Positions 12,913 to 24,226 of a DNA stretch of 64,000 bases are shown piece by piece. Every line of letters starts with the position of its first letter. Position 1 is the first letter of the stretch. Position numbers and translations under genes: made by a program. Source of the DNA: Calcarisporiella thermophila CBS 279.70 (Eukaryota; Calcarisporiellomycota); the NCBI RefSeq assembly GCF_041956535.1, contig NW_027192191.1, forward strand, positions 1,003,443 to 1,067,442, written 5' to 3'. The notes below the pieces were generated by a model. That model was not told where the DNA came from and searched no databases. It saw only the letters and a list, made by a program, of their open reading frames with translations.

Positions 12913-14374
12913 ATGGTGAATGAAAATTCTTTGGAATCGAAATTGCACTATATGCGAAATTGTCAAAAGCAAGAAAGCACAATTCACCATGAAGAAGGGG
13001 TGAGTAGCACATTACGATTTGTATAATCTCTCAGTTTGCATGAGCATGAGATTGCAAGTACCCATATATTAGTGGGAGGGGGGTTAAACTTGGTTTTTAG
13101 TGAGAATAAGTCTTGAGAGAAGGAGGTGAATTTTAGTATTCTAATCCAGTATATCTAAACTTTTTTTCGGCCTCTGAATATTAGAAACTGTTTATCGGGG
13201 GTTTGGACTGGAGCTCCACAGATGGTATTAGCGAAAAAGCAAATATTTATATCAGTTGAACAGATAATAAGATTTCGTCTGGTTAATAGAGTCGCTGAGG
13301 AACTACTTTTCAAAGTTTGGAGAGGTAAAAGAAGCACGCGTAATGAAGTGGTCGACAGGAGTATCGCGTGGGTTCGGGTTCGTAGTATTTACGGACCCGT
13401 CCTCGGTTGATGAGGTACTGAAACACGGGCACAATCACATATTGGATGGGAAAGCGGTGAGGACTTTTCTTCAAGTTCCCTCTAGTCTGGCTAATGAATA
13501 ATAACTTTGCATCTTTGGGGGGGGGGGGGGGCAGATTGATCCAAAAAGAGCCATCCCTCGCGAGGAACAAGATAAAATAGAGAAAGTATTTATTGGCGGA
13601 ATTCCCCCCGAGATAACTGATGAGCTCTTTCGCAAATATTTCGCGCGATTTGGAAAAGTACACGACGCAACACTTATGCTGGATCGTGATGGGAAACCGC
13701 GTGGGTTTGGGTTTGTTACCTTTGAAGCGGATGATGGTCCAGAGAGGCTCCTACATAGAAAGGACTTGACAATAAAGGGGAAGCCGGTATGTAGGAAACC
13801 CACCTCACCGCTTCTTTTTCCTGATCCCGGGGCAACTATTAAATAATGTGAAATATTCATTCATCCGGCCTTTTAATTCGGTTAGATTGAGATCAAGAGG
13901 GCCTTTCCTAAGCCGCGCCAGCAGCAGCACCCCCATGTTACAAGCACCCTCAGTCCTTCCTCGGCCACTGCCTGCCCTAATCCTCCGACTAAAGCCCAAG
14001 AGATGAAATTCACCTCCTCCTCTTATCCTCCCGCAATACTGCCACTTCATACGCATCCATATCCGCCCTATCCTTCCGGGACTAACAATTACTCTCTGCA
14101 GCAACAGCAATTGCCGCACCAATCTCCACCCATGATACAGCCAGTGCCCTCGGTACAGCAGCAAAATCCATGGCCCTTGGTCGCCCCTCTACCCGGATTC
14201 TGTGCACCTATTGCATTGCCAGTTGATTGTTCGCAATTCTACGGATTGGGCTATGTAGCTGGTTTTGGAGCTCAAACAGGTAGCAGAGAACAACATGTGC
14301 AGCATGTTAGCACAGCACCAGCCGGCTTCGGGATATTGAACCCAGTTCCAAACTATAATCAGTATGTTGAATAG
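12913..14374 (+). CDS. Two-RRM hnRNP-type RNA-binding protein (Hrp1/Musashi/DAZAP-like), 344 aa
   Basis: Five exons (12913-12999, 13185-13224, 13290-13456, 13535-13786, 13886-14374) give 344 residues. RRM1 has RNP2 KLFIGGL and RNP1 RGFGFVVF. RRM2 has VFIGGI and RGFGFVTF. The linker IDPKRAIPREEQDK matches the tandem-RRM family that includes yeast Hrp1/Nab4 and animal Musashi and DAZAP1. These proteins bind short UAG- or UA-rich RNA in mRNA processing, export or translational control. The C-terminal 160 residues are Pro/Gln/Ser-rich and low complexity. The first ATG that stays in phase with RRM1 was chosen. A 15-G homopolymer lies directly against the 3' splice site of intron 3. The gene converges on the kinase, with 268 bp between stops. 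Confidence 0.88.
13517..13531 (+). repeat. G15 homopolymer at an intron 3' end
   Basis: Fifteen consecutive G residues are followed immediately by CAG, the acceptor of intron 3 of the two-RRM gene. The place where a pyrimidine tract is expected is therefore all purine. Confidence 0.9.
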
Positions 14375-14642
14375 GTGAAAAAGAGCAAATATCTGGAGTG
14401 AATTGCTTTTTTCATGCTATTTCATGTATAATTTTGTATATTCAATTCACTATCTTATTTTATATTTCTTGTTGTTCCTTTTTTTATATATAGGAGCGCA
14501 TAAGAAATTGAATATTCCCTTCAGCTACCATTTTTTGCTAAATACAGTCCATTGTAAAATTATAAAGAAATTTACAAACCCAGGAGGATAATGGATGTCT
14601 ACTACTGTACAAGAAGATATCAAACTCCGCATCCCTAAAATA

Positions 14643-16324
14643 TTACTGGACCGGTACTCTTCGATACCAAAAGTGCTGTTTGATTTCCCATACCTGACCG
14701 ACCAAGCATCAAGAGACGTGTTTTAATATCACACCAGTGTAATTTGAAAATGTGAAATGGTTTTACCGTGAATCTATCCAAAGGGTCTGCCCTTAGCATC
14801 CCATACCGAATGAGATCAATTGCTTGAATCGAGGCCTGGGGATTGCAAAATTGTATATGATTTACCTATACCAGAATGCGGGTTAGAAGCCTTGAAAGAC
14901 GAGTGAAAATGCAAATCCACTTGCTTGCGCTAATCGGTTGAGATAGCTGACTAAATTTGGGTAAAATGGATATCGTCCTTGAAGCATAGTGTAAAGACAT
15001 ACACCTAGAGACCAAACGTCGGCCGCGTAGCCATCGTATTCCCGAAACTATTAAAAAGAAAAAAAAAAGAGTGAAAGGATGGGTAAGCACAAGTCTAAAT
15101 CATCGGGAAAATTCTATTGTACCAGTAAAATTTCTGGTGCAACATATTCAGGGGATCTAGAAATAAAATAAATATTTTAAATTGACTCGCAACACTTTGT
15201 GGAAAACAATGAAGCCAGTTACCCGCAGACACCATTGCACAACTCGTCATCGAGTTGATACGTAGCAAAGCCAAAATCTCCCAACTTAACGTTGAAATCC
15301 TTGTCCACTAAAACGTTTTCTAGTTTGATATCTCTATGACTTTTTAGGAAAGAATCGCCTCTTAGTTAAGCTTGGCTTCCGTTGTAGCTGATGTATATTA
15401 AAGTCACCATATATTGTGCATATGAATGTACTCGACTGCTGACAGCAGCTGGCGAAATATCCTCTATACGAGATTCTCTCCCATTTGACCCATCTGGGCA
15501 AGCATCTTGAATATTTCGCCACCCTCATAGTAGTCCATCACAATATTCCTAGAGTTGGAACATTAGCTTGATACAAGAATGATAGCTAAAGCTCTGGTGA
15601 ATGTATTTACGTGCTGAATAGCATTCTATGAACGGCCACCACTTTTACAATATTATCATGTTGCTGCAGAGTACGCACCATCGCCACTTGTCGTTCGAGG
15701 TCGTTGCGTTTTGCCGCAGTGAGGGTGAAAATCGATTTTATTGCGAACACTCTCCCAGCAGTGGCGGGATGAGTGGAGAGATATACAGTACCTAGAACAC
15801 AAGATATTTATAGAAAGTAAGGATTTTTTTTCTCTTCGCATGCATAATGCTAGTGATTGAAGTTATTGTAGCTCACCCTCACTCCCTTTCCCAACTTGGC
15901 GTACCACCGAAAAGTTTGCTACTTTTCCTCTCCAAGTAAACAGAAAGGTTCTCAAAATTTTGCGGATGAATCGCTTTCCACGCAGCAGTGAACGCGCAAC
16001 TTGATAGGCAAATGTCCATGGAGGAGATCTATTTCCCATTTGTGGGGGAGAGGAGTAAGGACGCATGAAAGGAGATTTTGCATTTGCGGACACACTGCAA
16101 TAGGGGCTTGATGTCACCAAGTTGAAATGGCTATTTCTTGAGAGAACACCTGTCCTGTTTTGTTCTATTAGAAGAGTCACTGTTATGAATGTGAAGTTGG
16201 GTGGGGGAAGGGGAATGGTGAGAGGAGTTCGAGATTTTGCAGGTGGCCAAAGTAAAGTATATTAACAGTCAGCTCTTTTTGAAATTGGGGAGTGACTGCC
16301 AGATATAGGTTTCAATTGTTCCAT
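14643..16324 (-). CDS. CAMK/SNF1-like Ser/Thr protein kinase with an internal in-frame TAG
   Basis: Exons 16267-16324, 15877-16179, 15611-15791, 15408-15548, 15223-15339, 15123-15156, 14901-15047, 14767-14835 and 14643-14693 join in phase (367 codons). Kinase landmarks appear in order: Gly loop VGKGSEGTVYL, VAIK Lys in FAIKSI, catalytic loop HRDIKLEN, metal-binding [35 protein letters not shown], and the terminal [21 protein letters not shown]. The protein ends just after the domain. One codon, at 15464-15466, is TAG and sits just before [14 protein letters not shown], in the conserved helix ahead of the catalytic loop. It could be a real nonsense mutation, a sequence error, or part of a spliced 54-nt segment (see findings). 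The first exon and start are the least certain part; its donor is GTTAAT. The substrate is unknown. Confidence 0.72.
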
Positions 16325-16656
16325 ATATTGGAAAAAGGAAAGGAGCAGCAATAGGAGTAAAGTACGAGATAATGAACAAGATAAAAAAAAAGGAGAAAAT
16401 GTGCTCAAACATATGAAGGAGAATGAGCTCAATTAATGAAAATAGCAATAGTTATAGTTATAGCAATAAAGATTTTGAGCTGAATGTAGTAGACAAAGCC
16501 TGGAGAAATAAAGAGAAAAATGTACAGTAGGCCACGATCAAGTTTCCCATAAATATAGAAATAAAATAATAAATATGTATATAAAGAGGGGGATAATAAT
16601 CAAAAGGTGATCAAGTCCAGGTTTTCATGGGTAAAAAACCAAAAAAAAAAACCAAT
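16325..16656. other. Short intergenic region between kinase 5' end and Zn2Cys6 gene 3' end
   Basis: This 332-bp AT- and purine-rich stretch lies between two genes on the same strand. It would hold the kinase promoter and the transcription-factor 3' UTR. I see no other feature. Confidence 0.45.
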
Positions 16657-18848
16657 TTACTGAGAGTTTGCTTCCAAAAATAAGTCTTTCGGGTCAACGG
16701 TTATTTCTTCAGTGAAGTGGACCCCATCCATGATCGAAGCGCCCAACAGCGACTCCGCCGATTTCTGTGCCAAAAATTCCTCCACTTTTTGTTGTAAGCT
16801 GATGACTTGTTGGAGTCCTGTGCACAAACATATGCGAAGAATGTCTAGCGTTTTGTTAAGGTATATGAATGTCCTCTGAAGCTCGTCGGCGTCGGTTGTG
16901 ATCATGAGAACATTGGAGTGTACATAAAAGGAGAGCTGGAGAGCATCAAAAAATCCCATCAATCTTTCAAAAGTGTAGACCCGCGTTAACTAATGAACAT
17001 AAAAAAAGGGAGGGTTATATAAACGAGAAGCCTACCGGCAAAAGTCATGGGCCTCGGTCATTCGAGCAATCAGATCCACGATCATGTTTGCCGAATCGAT
17101 GCACACGTCATATGCGTGCCGCTCGAAATCGGACCACTGCGTGTTCAAAGACAACTTGCTGAAAATCGTTTTATACACCTGTATCAAAAACATATGGGCA
17201 CTCGACTGGGACTCGACAATATACCCTAGATAAGGACTCGGCACATTCTGCTGCAAAACATTGATACGGATACGAGCGGGCAACATGGATGTAATCACGT
17301 CGCGAATGATAGCCTCCATCTGTAGTATCGATTCCTCCACGTTTACAGGGCTCTTGCGGACCTGCTTGAAATCGTAGAGCTTCTTAATCACTCGCGCTGC
17401 GACGGTGATGAAATCAATTACAAAATTGTCGAGTTCACTTTGCCCCGGGCGTTTCTTCGGTTCACTATGGGAGTCGAGTGGGTCGAGATAAGAAACCAAA
17501 CCGGTACTCATGACGGCCTTGCAATATTCCAAGTAAGAGACACCCCATCTTAGGCGGTTGAATCGCTCGGCCACCAAAGGATCGCGGAGCATTTCAGCAT
17601 GGTGCATAGGAATAATATTGACCATTTGGCGCGCGAGTTCCAAGTAAAATGGATCCTCCTTATCGAACAGACGAAAGAGATAAAGATTAACCAAACCATG
17701 AAGAGTGTCAAGCGAAGGGTCATCGAAGCGATCTTCCTGTAAATGCCGCAGATTTAGTCAGAGACAAAGAGCTTCCAACAGGAATAGCGCAGGATATTAA
17801 AAAGACGTCATGTATACCAGTAGTTCCCTGGCTCTGTTGAAGGCAGCCTCCGCCACCAAGGGTAAAAGGTCGTGGTTGAGAAGTTTGGGATGATGGTGGT
17901 GGAAGTAGGCGTGTTGTGCCGCGTACGCTAGAACTGAATATTGGACGAGAGGATCAAGTTTGTTTCTGACAAATTTCTTGTAGAAGTGGAGAGGATCTGG
18001 ATCGCGATAAAGCATGCAGCATCGTAAGTATATGCGCACTAGGTCGTTCAAGATGGCCGGTGAAAAAAGGGAATCGATCTCTCTGTGCAATGTCTGCGGT
18101 CGGTAGGGTTGCATAGAGCTATTAGCCACGGTTGCAATCGACATCATACCAAACTGCTTCACAAACGCCACCGGCAATTCTGTGGAATTTTCCTCGCCTC
18201 CACACCACGGACGACAGCGTAAAGGTCCCATGTCACGCGGAACGTGGCGCCGGCCGAGATTGCGTTGTACTAGTGAATAAAGATCGGTTAGGTTGAGGAT
18301 GTTTGTCTGGATTCGTATACCCTCTGGCCGTTGTATTAGCTGCCAATTTGGAGGCAAAGCAAGCCGTAGCTTCTCTCCCATGATCTCTTGTTCAATCTCC
18401 TGAGAATCGATCGGAATGGATTCCCCATTTGTGAGCTGAAGCTGTAAGAGTTTTGGCCGCACGCGTTCCCACCGTTCCTCCATACCCCGAACCCGAGTCC
18501 CAACCTGTCCCAGCCGCTGCGAGAAGCTGTTTATAAATGCCGTCATATCCTCAGCTTCCTCCTCTTGCACATAGACACACTGAGCCTTTGCTTTTTTGCA
18601 GCGAACACAGACAGGGCGGCCCATTTCGCATCGTACCTTATTGTTAGTAGCAAAGGTATAAGTTTCTCCTGCTAGTGGATGGGCCAAATAATTTATAGAA
18701 GAGAAACCTTTTTCTCTCGGCATCTTAGACACGATTTTGTGGAAAAAGTGCGATGGGGAGCAGGCAGGTCTCCAGCAGCGTGCCGGGATGATTCTGCAGT
18801 GGATGGTGTTGATGAATTCTCGTCAATGTTCTCCTGATGTGTCTGCAT
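16657..18848 (-). CDS. Zn2Cys6 (Gal4-type) fungal transcription factor, 655 aa
   Basis: Four exons (18708-18848, 17818-18636, 17036-17736, 16657-16963) give 655 residues. The binuclear zinc cluster spans an intron and has the exact C-x2-C-x6-C-x6-C-x2-C-x6-C spacing: Cys40, 43, 50, 57, 60 and 67. An acidic stretch and a likely coiled coil (FSQRLGQVGTRVRGMEERWE) follow. A large helical middle region with FYKKFVRNKLDPLVQYSVLA and a helical C-terminus resemble the fungal-specific transcription factor domain. Zn2Cys6 regulators are nuclear and bind CGG-containing sites. The target pathway cannot be read from sequence. The start was chosen as the first ATG in frame with the cluster. Intron 1 uses the donor GTTTCT and carries a clear CTAAC branch site 7 nt before its acceptor. 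Confidence 0.88.
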
Positions 18849-20609
18849 TTTTGCATTTCAGCATGACTAGCGTGTAAGAGAGCAAGTTTATCGGGCGGTA
18901 AAAATTTTATTACTTTTTTTAAAGACCCCGTAGCGGGGAACACAGGGAAAAAAAGGAAGTGGGATTACTAACCTACAAGCGCGAAATCCTAAAACCCTGC
19001 TCGATGCGTTGTATCGATTACGGATGATATTGCCTGTTTGTTTTTTGTTTTTCTTATTGCCCTCGATTTCAATGTTGCGTGTTAACTGATAGCCATCCCA
19101 GGATTCTAAATCGGCGAGCTAATAACCCTCCGGCCCATTTATGTTCCGTGTAAAGCGCTTGGACCAATATCACACAAACCGAGAATGCACTCCTACCGCA
19201 TCGACCGACAGAAACTCTCCACAGCAACGGGCTAAGCCACCCCTCTGGCATTTTTACATATGATTCCATGAGAATTTCGTAAGGTTCATTGGAGGTCTTT
19301 CATTGACGATTTTTCCGCTTTCCGTGGGATCAAGTTCTCTAAATCAGAATTAATCCTGTGTGCTTGTTAACTACTTAGCCCGCCTGGCTGGGTAAGCTTA
19401 ATAGGCGATCCAGCTTGGAGCGCTTCAGCCATAACATTGTTTAATTAATTGGATGAAAACTATACGGCGGATAGTGTTGAGTGTGGCTTTGGTAGAACGA
19501 ACTAAGAATCTTAGTCCGAGATGCTTTCCCCCCCAAGTGTTCAAATAAGCCGCTTGAAACCACCTAATTTTCAAGACGGAATGCCCAGCCATCGCCTACT
19601 TATTGCGGATTAGATATTAAAGCATATTGGGCCATATTCAGTGCTTCATCAAGTGGAGTTGTCCTTCTTATCTTATTAAGATTACCAAAGCATGAGTGAT
19701 CAGAATCTACTCTACTCATCCCTTTATTACCAGTCCAAAAAAAAAAATTAGCCTCTGGAATATAGGGAGCTATACTGATTACTTGATCACGGACATTGGG
19801 TATATTGTAGCATCCTAGCACCATAAGCACAGGTTGAACACACTGCTCGACAAGGAGGACAAGAGTATGAGAGCACACGGCGACAGATCACCTGAATCAT
19901 TGTAATAACAGGCGGAGGCAATAGTGCCGCCCATGCTTTAAATGTGCAAAGTCGTACTCGGCAAAAGATTTGCTATGCTAATGAGGATGTGAATAAAAAT
20001 AAAATGATCTATTTTCGGCCGCACCGCTTCATTTGATTACGTTAAAAGATGATAAAATAATTCAAAACTTTAGTGGGAAAAAAAAAATAAGATCATTATA
20101 GCTCTTGGTAATCAATTATTGAGCTGGATCATCCCTCTTGGACACTATTGCCTGGAGATTAGCAGTAGAAATCAAACAAGGGCAGGGAGGCTCTGCGTGT
20201 CTATATCTTTTAAAATGGTGCCTTTGATAGCCTAGCCCTCTTTATCATCTACAGCAGCGTGCGTGGGAAGGCAATGATCATCGCTTTGTGAACCATAGTG
20301 ACAGAGAAAAAGTGGGTGAACCTTATCTCCTCAAAGTTTATTGTTCTTATGAAATTGCCTGTCGTTGACATCCTATGGCATCTTATACCTTCTAATTTAA
20401 AATCCCCCTTATATAAGAGCCTGCGAACTTGCTCTCCTCTCTCTCTACGTTTATTTTTGGACTTTGGCCCTACCTTATTATTATCGATACATTTATTTAC
20501 GAGTATTTAATTGGGAACTCGTTGGTAAACGAGAGATTTTTTTATCACCTTCAACCGACTCTATATTATCCTTTCATTATTTTATTTGTATATTCAAAGA
20601 GAAAAAACC
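18849..20609. other. Intergenic region with divergent promoters; one orphan open frame
   Basis: This 1.76-kb stretch separates the Zn2Cys6 gene from the secreted-protein gene. CCCCGTAGCGGGG near 18926 is a short perfect hairpin. On the minus strand an uninterrupted 92-codon frame without an ATG start lies at 19600-19878. It has ordinary amino-acid composition but no recognised domain and no upstream exon in phase. A TATA box and a pyrimidine-rich tract near 20409-20450 belong to the next gene. Confidence 0.45.
20409..20417 (+). promoter_or_regulatory. TATA box of the secreted Thr-rich protein gene
   Basis: TTATATAAG lies about 195 bp upstream of the ATG. A CT-rich tract follows at 20433-20448, the usual look of the core promoter of a strongly expressed fungal gene. 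Confidence 0.5.
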
Positions 20610-21392
20610 ATGAGGCTCATATACGCTATTATACTCTTTGCCATTAGCGCAATGGCCCAAGACAACGGGCAGCCGGCTGCGAAAGAGGACGCGGCAGTAG
20701 TGACCGTGACCAGGACGATTACCGAGTTTACTACGCTTATGGAAACCCCCCCCGCCACCACAGACATAAACACCACCCCCGACACTAATGAGGGAGACGA
20801 CACCAACAATACCGACCCGGAAACTACCCCCACCACGACTACTGAGATACTCGACACCCCCACTACGACGGAAACCACGTCGGAAACCACATCGGACACC
20901 ACCCCCACCCCTACGCCTGGCGCGGACATCGATAAACTGTTTGACGAGCAGATAGAACAAGTACATAAGCTCGCCACCGGCAGCGACGCCCAGACGCTGA
21001 TCGACAAGATCGAGGAAGCTCGTGGGTTGGTGCGCAAAAGGCTATCACAGCGATGCAAAAAGCTCAAGTGTAAGTTACATTGCAAGAGCAGGCACAAGAA
21101 GAAACAAAAGCACGGCAAGCAGCACTCTAAACGAACGCACAAAGGGAAGGATTGCAAACACCATAAGAAAGATAGAAAGGAGCAATGCAAATGCCAATGT
21201 CAATGCTTGGACGATGAGGACGCTTTTACTACCCAAGCGACGGACTCGACTACAACTGTTGAACCTACTCCCACCCCCACCGATGACACCGGGGAGGTTG
21301 GGGTTGACCAGGTAAATACTACATCCACCTCCTCCACCACCACCACCACTACGAGTACCAAATCGCATGGAATACCAAAGACAGACTCATAA
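20610..21392 (+). CDS. Secreted Thr-rich protein with a Lys/His/Cys-rich core, 260 aa, intronless
   Basis: A single open frame starts at an ATG in good context (AAAAACCATG). A signal peptide (MRLIYAIILFAISAMAQ) is followed by about 90 residues rich in Thr, Pro and Asp, which look like an O-glycosylated stalk. A short helical part (IDKLFDEQIEQVHKLATG) comes next. Residues of about 150-205 form a very basic block rich in Lys, His and Cys (CKKLKCKLHCKSRHKKKQKH, then CKCQCQC). The protein closes with an acidic turn and a second Thr-rich tail. No GPI signal is evident. I recognise no family. The architecture suggests an extracellular or wall-attached protein. The His/Cys-rich block could bind metal ions or an anionic polymer, but that is inference. 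A TATA box upstream and AATAAA downstream suggest strong expression. Confidence 0.75.
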   Translation: MRLIYAIILFAISAMAQDNGQPAAKEDAAVVTVTRTITEFTTLMETPPATTDINTTPDTNEGDDTNNTDPETTPTTTTEILDTPTTTETTSETTSDTTPTPTPGADIDKLFDEQIEQVHKLATGSDAQTLIDKIEEARGLVRKRLSQRCKKLKCKLHCKSRHKKKQKHGKQHSKRTHKGKDCKHHKKDRKEQCKCQCQCLDDEDAFTTQATDSTTTVEPTPTPTDDTGEVGVDQVNTTSTSSTTTTTTSTKSHGIPKTDS

Positions 21393-21917
21393 ACCAACAA
21401 GTGATACATGCCCGCTCCTCTGGACTCAACCCACTCCCACTCTAACTCTTCCCCAGCAGGGCCTATTTTATCCAAACTCTGTGGCTACTTCAACCTTTGT
21501 TTTGTTTTCTTAAGAACGTTTTCCTTCCTCTCTTCTTTATATCAACCCTCCTAGATATTCTTCACTAGCTGTCTTTTTTTTGCCTCTTGTTTTTTTTTTG
21601 TTGCGCTTTCACTTTATCCATAGCCTTAAGTTATTGTCTTATAAATAAAGTCTATTGAGAAGCCTTTATTAACGCTCTGTTCCAGTAAAGAACTGGGAAG
21701 TAAGGAGCGAGGGTGGGTCATGTAGGATATCGCTATTCCGTGGGCTCATGGGGGTGGAATAGAATGGAAATACACGTAATGCGTGACGGCCAGCTGATGC
21801 GTCATCAGTGGCAAGAAATTTGGGTCGCGTATTTTGATATAGCTCGTTGTTATTGCTGTTTAGCTTGGTATTGTTTTTTTCTGTGAGAACGAGACTGTAC
21901 TTGGGAGATCGATCGTC
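21393..21917. other. Intergenic region: 3' UTR of the secreted protein and UBP6 promoter
   Basis: This 525-bp stretch contains a T-rich 3' UTR, an AATAAA signal at 21644-21649 and the presumed UBP6 promoter. No gene is seen. Confidence 0.5.
21644..21649 (+). terminator. Poly(A) signal AATAAA of the secreted-protein gene
   Basis: A canonical AATAAA lies 252 bp after the stop codon, within a T-rich 3' region. Confidence 0.5.
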
Positions 21918-24226
21918 ATGCCGCCTATTCGAGTGCACGTTAAATGGAGTGGTAGAAAGTTTGAGGACATTGAGCTGAGTATGTATTTTTCTCTCCTTTT
22001 CGCGGAAACGATCGCAATTCAGAGAACCCCGAAAGAATATGCATTAATTTTTTTTGGTTCGAGTCACCGTGAATTAATTCTCATCCTCTGCTGGATAATA
22101 GATACCGACGAACCCGCATCGCTGTTCAAGATGCAGCTCTTCTCTCTCACGGGGGTTGCGCCAGAACGGCAGAAGATTATGATCAAGGGAGGCATGCTCA
22201 AGGTAATGACACTTTTAATTAATCGGTTGAGGAGGCGGAATGTTAAATTGAATACATCGCCATCTTCAACAGGATGATACTGACATGTCGAAGTTGAATG
22301 TGAAAGACGTACGTAGTTCTCGACTTATTTTTTTAATCGGAATGACTTGATTGACCTATTTCCATTTTTATATCCTTAGGGCCATACGTTTATGGTGAGT
22401 GGAATTCTTTGCGAGCGTAGGTTAAGTGGAATGAGATATATTTTACGCATCTTTCCCGTAGATGATGGGAACTGCAGGGGAGCTTTTAAAGGAGCCTGTA
22501 GACAAGCCCGTTTTCATGGAAGACATGTCGGAATCACAGGTGAACCAAGCGGTAAGGAGTTTTTCGTCAGTCCTCATCCATTGTTCGCCCGCCATTAACC
22601 GTGCTATTTTCTCACAGCTCAATATTCCGGTTGGCTTACAAAATCTTGGAAATACATGTTATATGGTGAGTGGATAGAATTATTTGATGATCAATGGTGA
22701 ACACAACTCAGATACGCACTCGATAGAATGCGACGCTACAATGCCTGCGTGCCATGCCTGAGCTACAGGCCAACCTTAAAGAGTAAATAGCTTACACTCC
22801 GGCTTTGTCTTTGACACCCATTAAATCTCACTTTTTGCATGGCACCATGAAAGATACCAAGGGGCGATCTCTGGCATGGATCATCGCGGTGCCCTTACAG
22901 CCTCACTGCGTGATTTATTTAATCAGATGGGCGAGTACGGAGAAGGCTTTCCGCCTCTAGTTTTCCTTCAAATGCTTCGCCAGGCATTTCCGCAGTTCGC
23001 CCAAATGGGTCAAGGGGGTGTGCCGATGCAGCAGGATGCGGAGGAATGCTGGTCTCAGATCGTGTCCATTCTGAAGGCGAAGCTTCCCGCCCACGATGAG
23101 AAAAATTTCATTGAGAGGTATATGACGGGACAGCTTGTGTCAGCGTGAGTGCATAGAGAAGATGGATTCCCTCACTATGTGAACTTATCAAGCTTGTGTT
23201 CGTTTGGCCGAATAGATTAAAATGTGACGAGGCCCCGGACGAGGAGCCTGTTGTAAATACCGAGGATTTCCTTAAACTCAATTGCCACATTTCGATAAGT
23301 AGGTTTTGTTGCTCTGAAGATGTTCCCCGGTAGATGTTCTGAAGCCCCTTGTGCTTGTTTATTTAGATACGAACATGATGCAGCAAGGAATCATGGAGAG
23401 CTTAGACGAGAAAATTGAAAAAAACTCACCCTCCCTCAATCGCCAGGCCGTGTACACCAAATCCTCCCGTGTCAGTCGGCTCCCCAAGTACCTCACTGTA
23501 CAGTTTATGCGCTTCTTTTGGAAGCCCGAGCAGAGGGTCAAGGCCAAGATTCTGAGAAAGGTGAAGTTCCCCCATGAGCTCGATGCGACGGAGTTTTGCA
23601 CAGAGGAGTTGAAAAAGAAGCTAGTCCCTGTTCGGGATCGGCTACGTGAAGTAGAGAATGAGCGGCTTGCTGCAGAGGTTGCCTAAATTGCGAGTTGACG
23701 GGATAAGCTTCAGTTAATCCAAATACCTTTTTGTTCTTAGCGTGCTAAATCCAAGGCTAAACGGGACCAAGAGGTGCAAGGTCAGTCCGGCGGCGATAGC
23801 ATGGCCATTGATTCGGCAGGCGAAAAGAAAGAGGCGAGCGGCGAGCAAGCGGGCGAAACCTCGGCCAGCACCGACTGGTCTACCGTGGTTGATCCGGAGC
23901 TGGCCGCCGACGCCGGCTGTAATGTGAGCGGACAGTATGAACTCTCCGCGGTGTTGACCCATGTGGGTCGCTCGGCGGACTCAGGCCACTATATTGGATG
24001 GGTACGCAAGGAGGGCACGAGTAAGTATTCATTTGCCTGTTGGGCCCCTTTCACTCCATGTCCGACTCGCTCACCCCACTGTCTCCTCTCTTTTCCAGAA
24101 GAATGGTGGAAATTCGATGACGACAAAGTCAGTCAGGTCAAGCCGGAGGACATCCTTAAACTCGAAGGTGGCGGCGACTGGCACACCGCCTACATTCTCC
24201 TGTACTCCGAAAAGAAGCTGGAGTGA
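21918..24226 (+). CDS. UBP6: UBP6/USP14-type proteasome-associated deubiquitinase, 499 aa
   Basis: Twelve exons (21918-21978, 22102-22202, 22273-22308, 22380-22394, 22462-22551, 22618-22665, 22727-22782, 22854-23144, 23216-23298, 23367-23677, 23741-24020, 24099-24226) give 499 residues, all in phase. Residues 1-75 are a ubiquitin-like domain, which docks USP14/Ubp6 on the proteasome base. The USP Cys box is VGLQNLGNTCYMNATLQCLR with catalytic Cys115. The His box is ADSGHYIGWV with His447, followed by WWKFDDDKV. The length equals that of yeast Ubp6. Role from the family: trimming ubiquitin from substrates at the 26S proteasome. A low-complexity Ala/Glu/Lys insert lies before the His box. Exon 4 is a 15-nt microexon, and intron 10 starts with GTTGCC. 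Confidence 0.95.

Noticed and set aside
19600-19878. A 92-codon minus-strand frame with ordinary composition
   Set aside because: It has no ATG start, no phase-compatible upstream exon and no recognised domain. It is noted in the intergenic entry rather than called a gene.
20594-21190. A 198-codon antisense frame over the secreted-protein gene, rich in Val and Ser
   Set aside because: It is a by-product of the Thr/Pro codon repeats on the plus strand. The plus strand has a signal peptide, a good start context, TATA and AATAAA.
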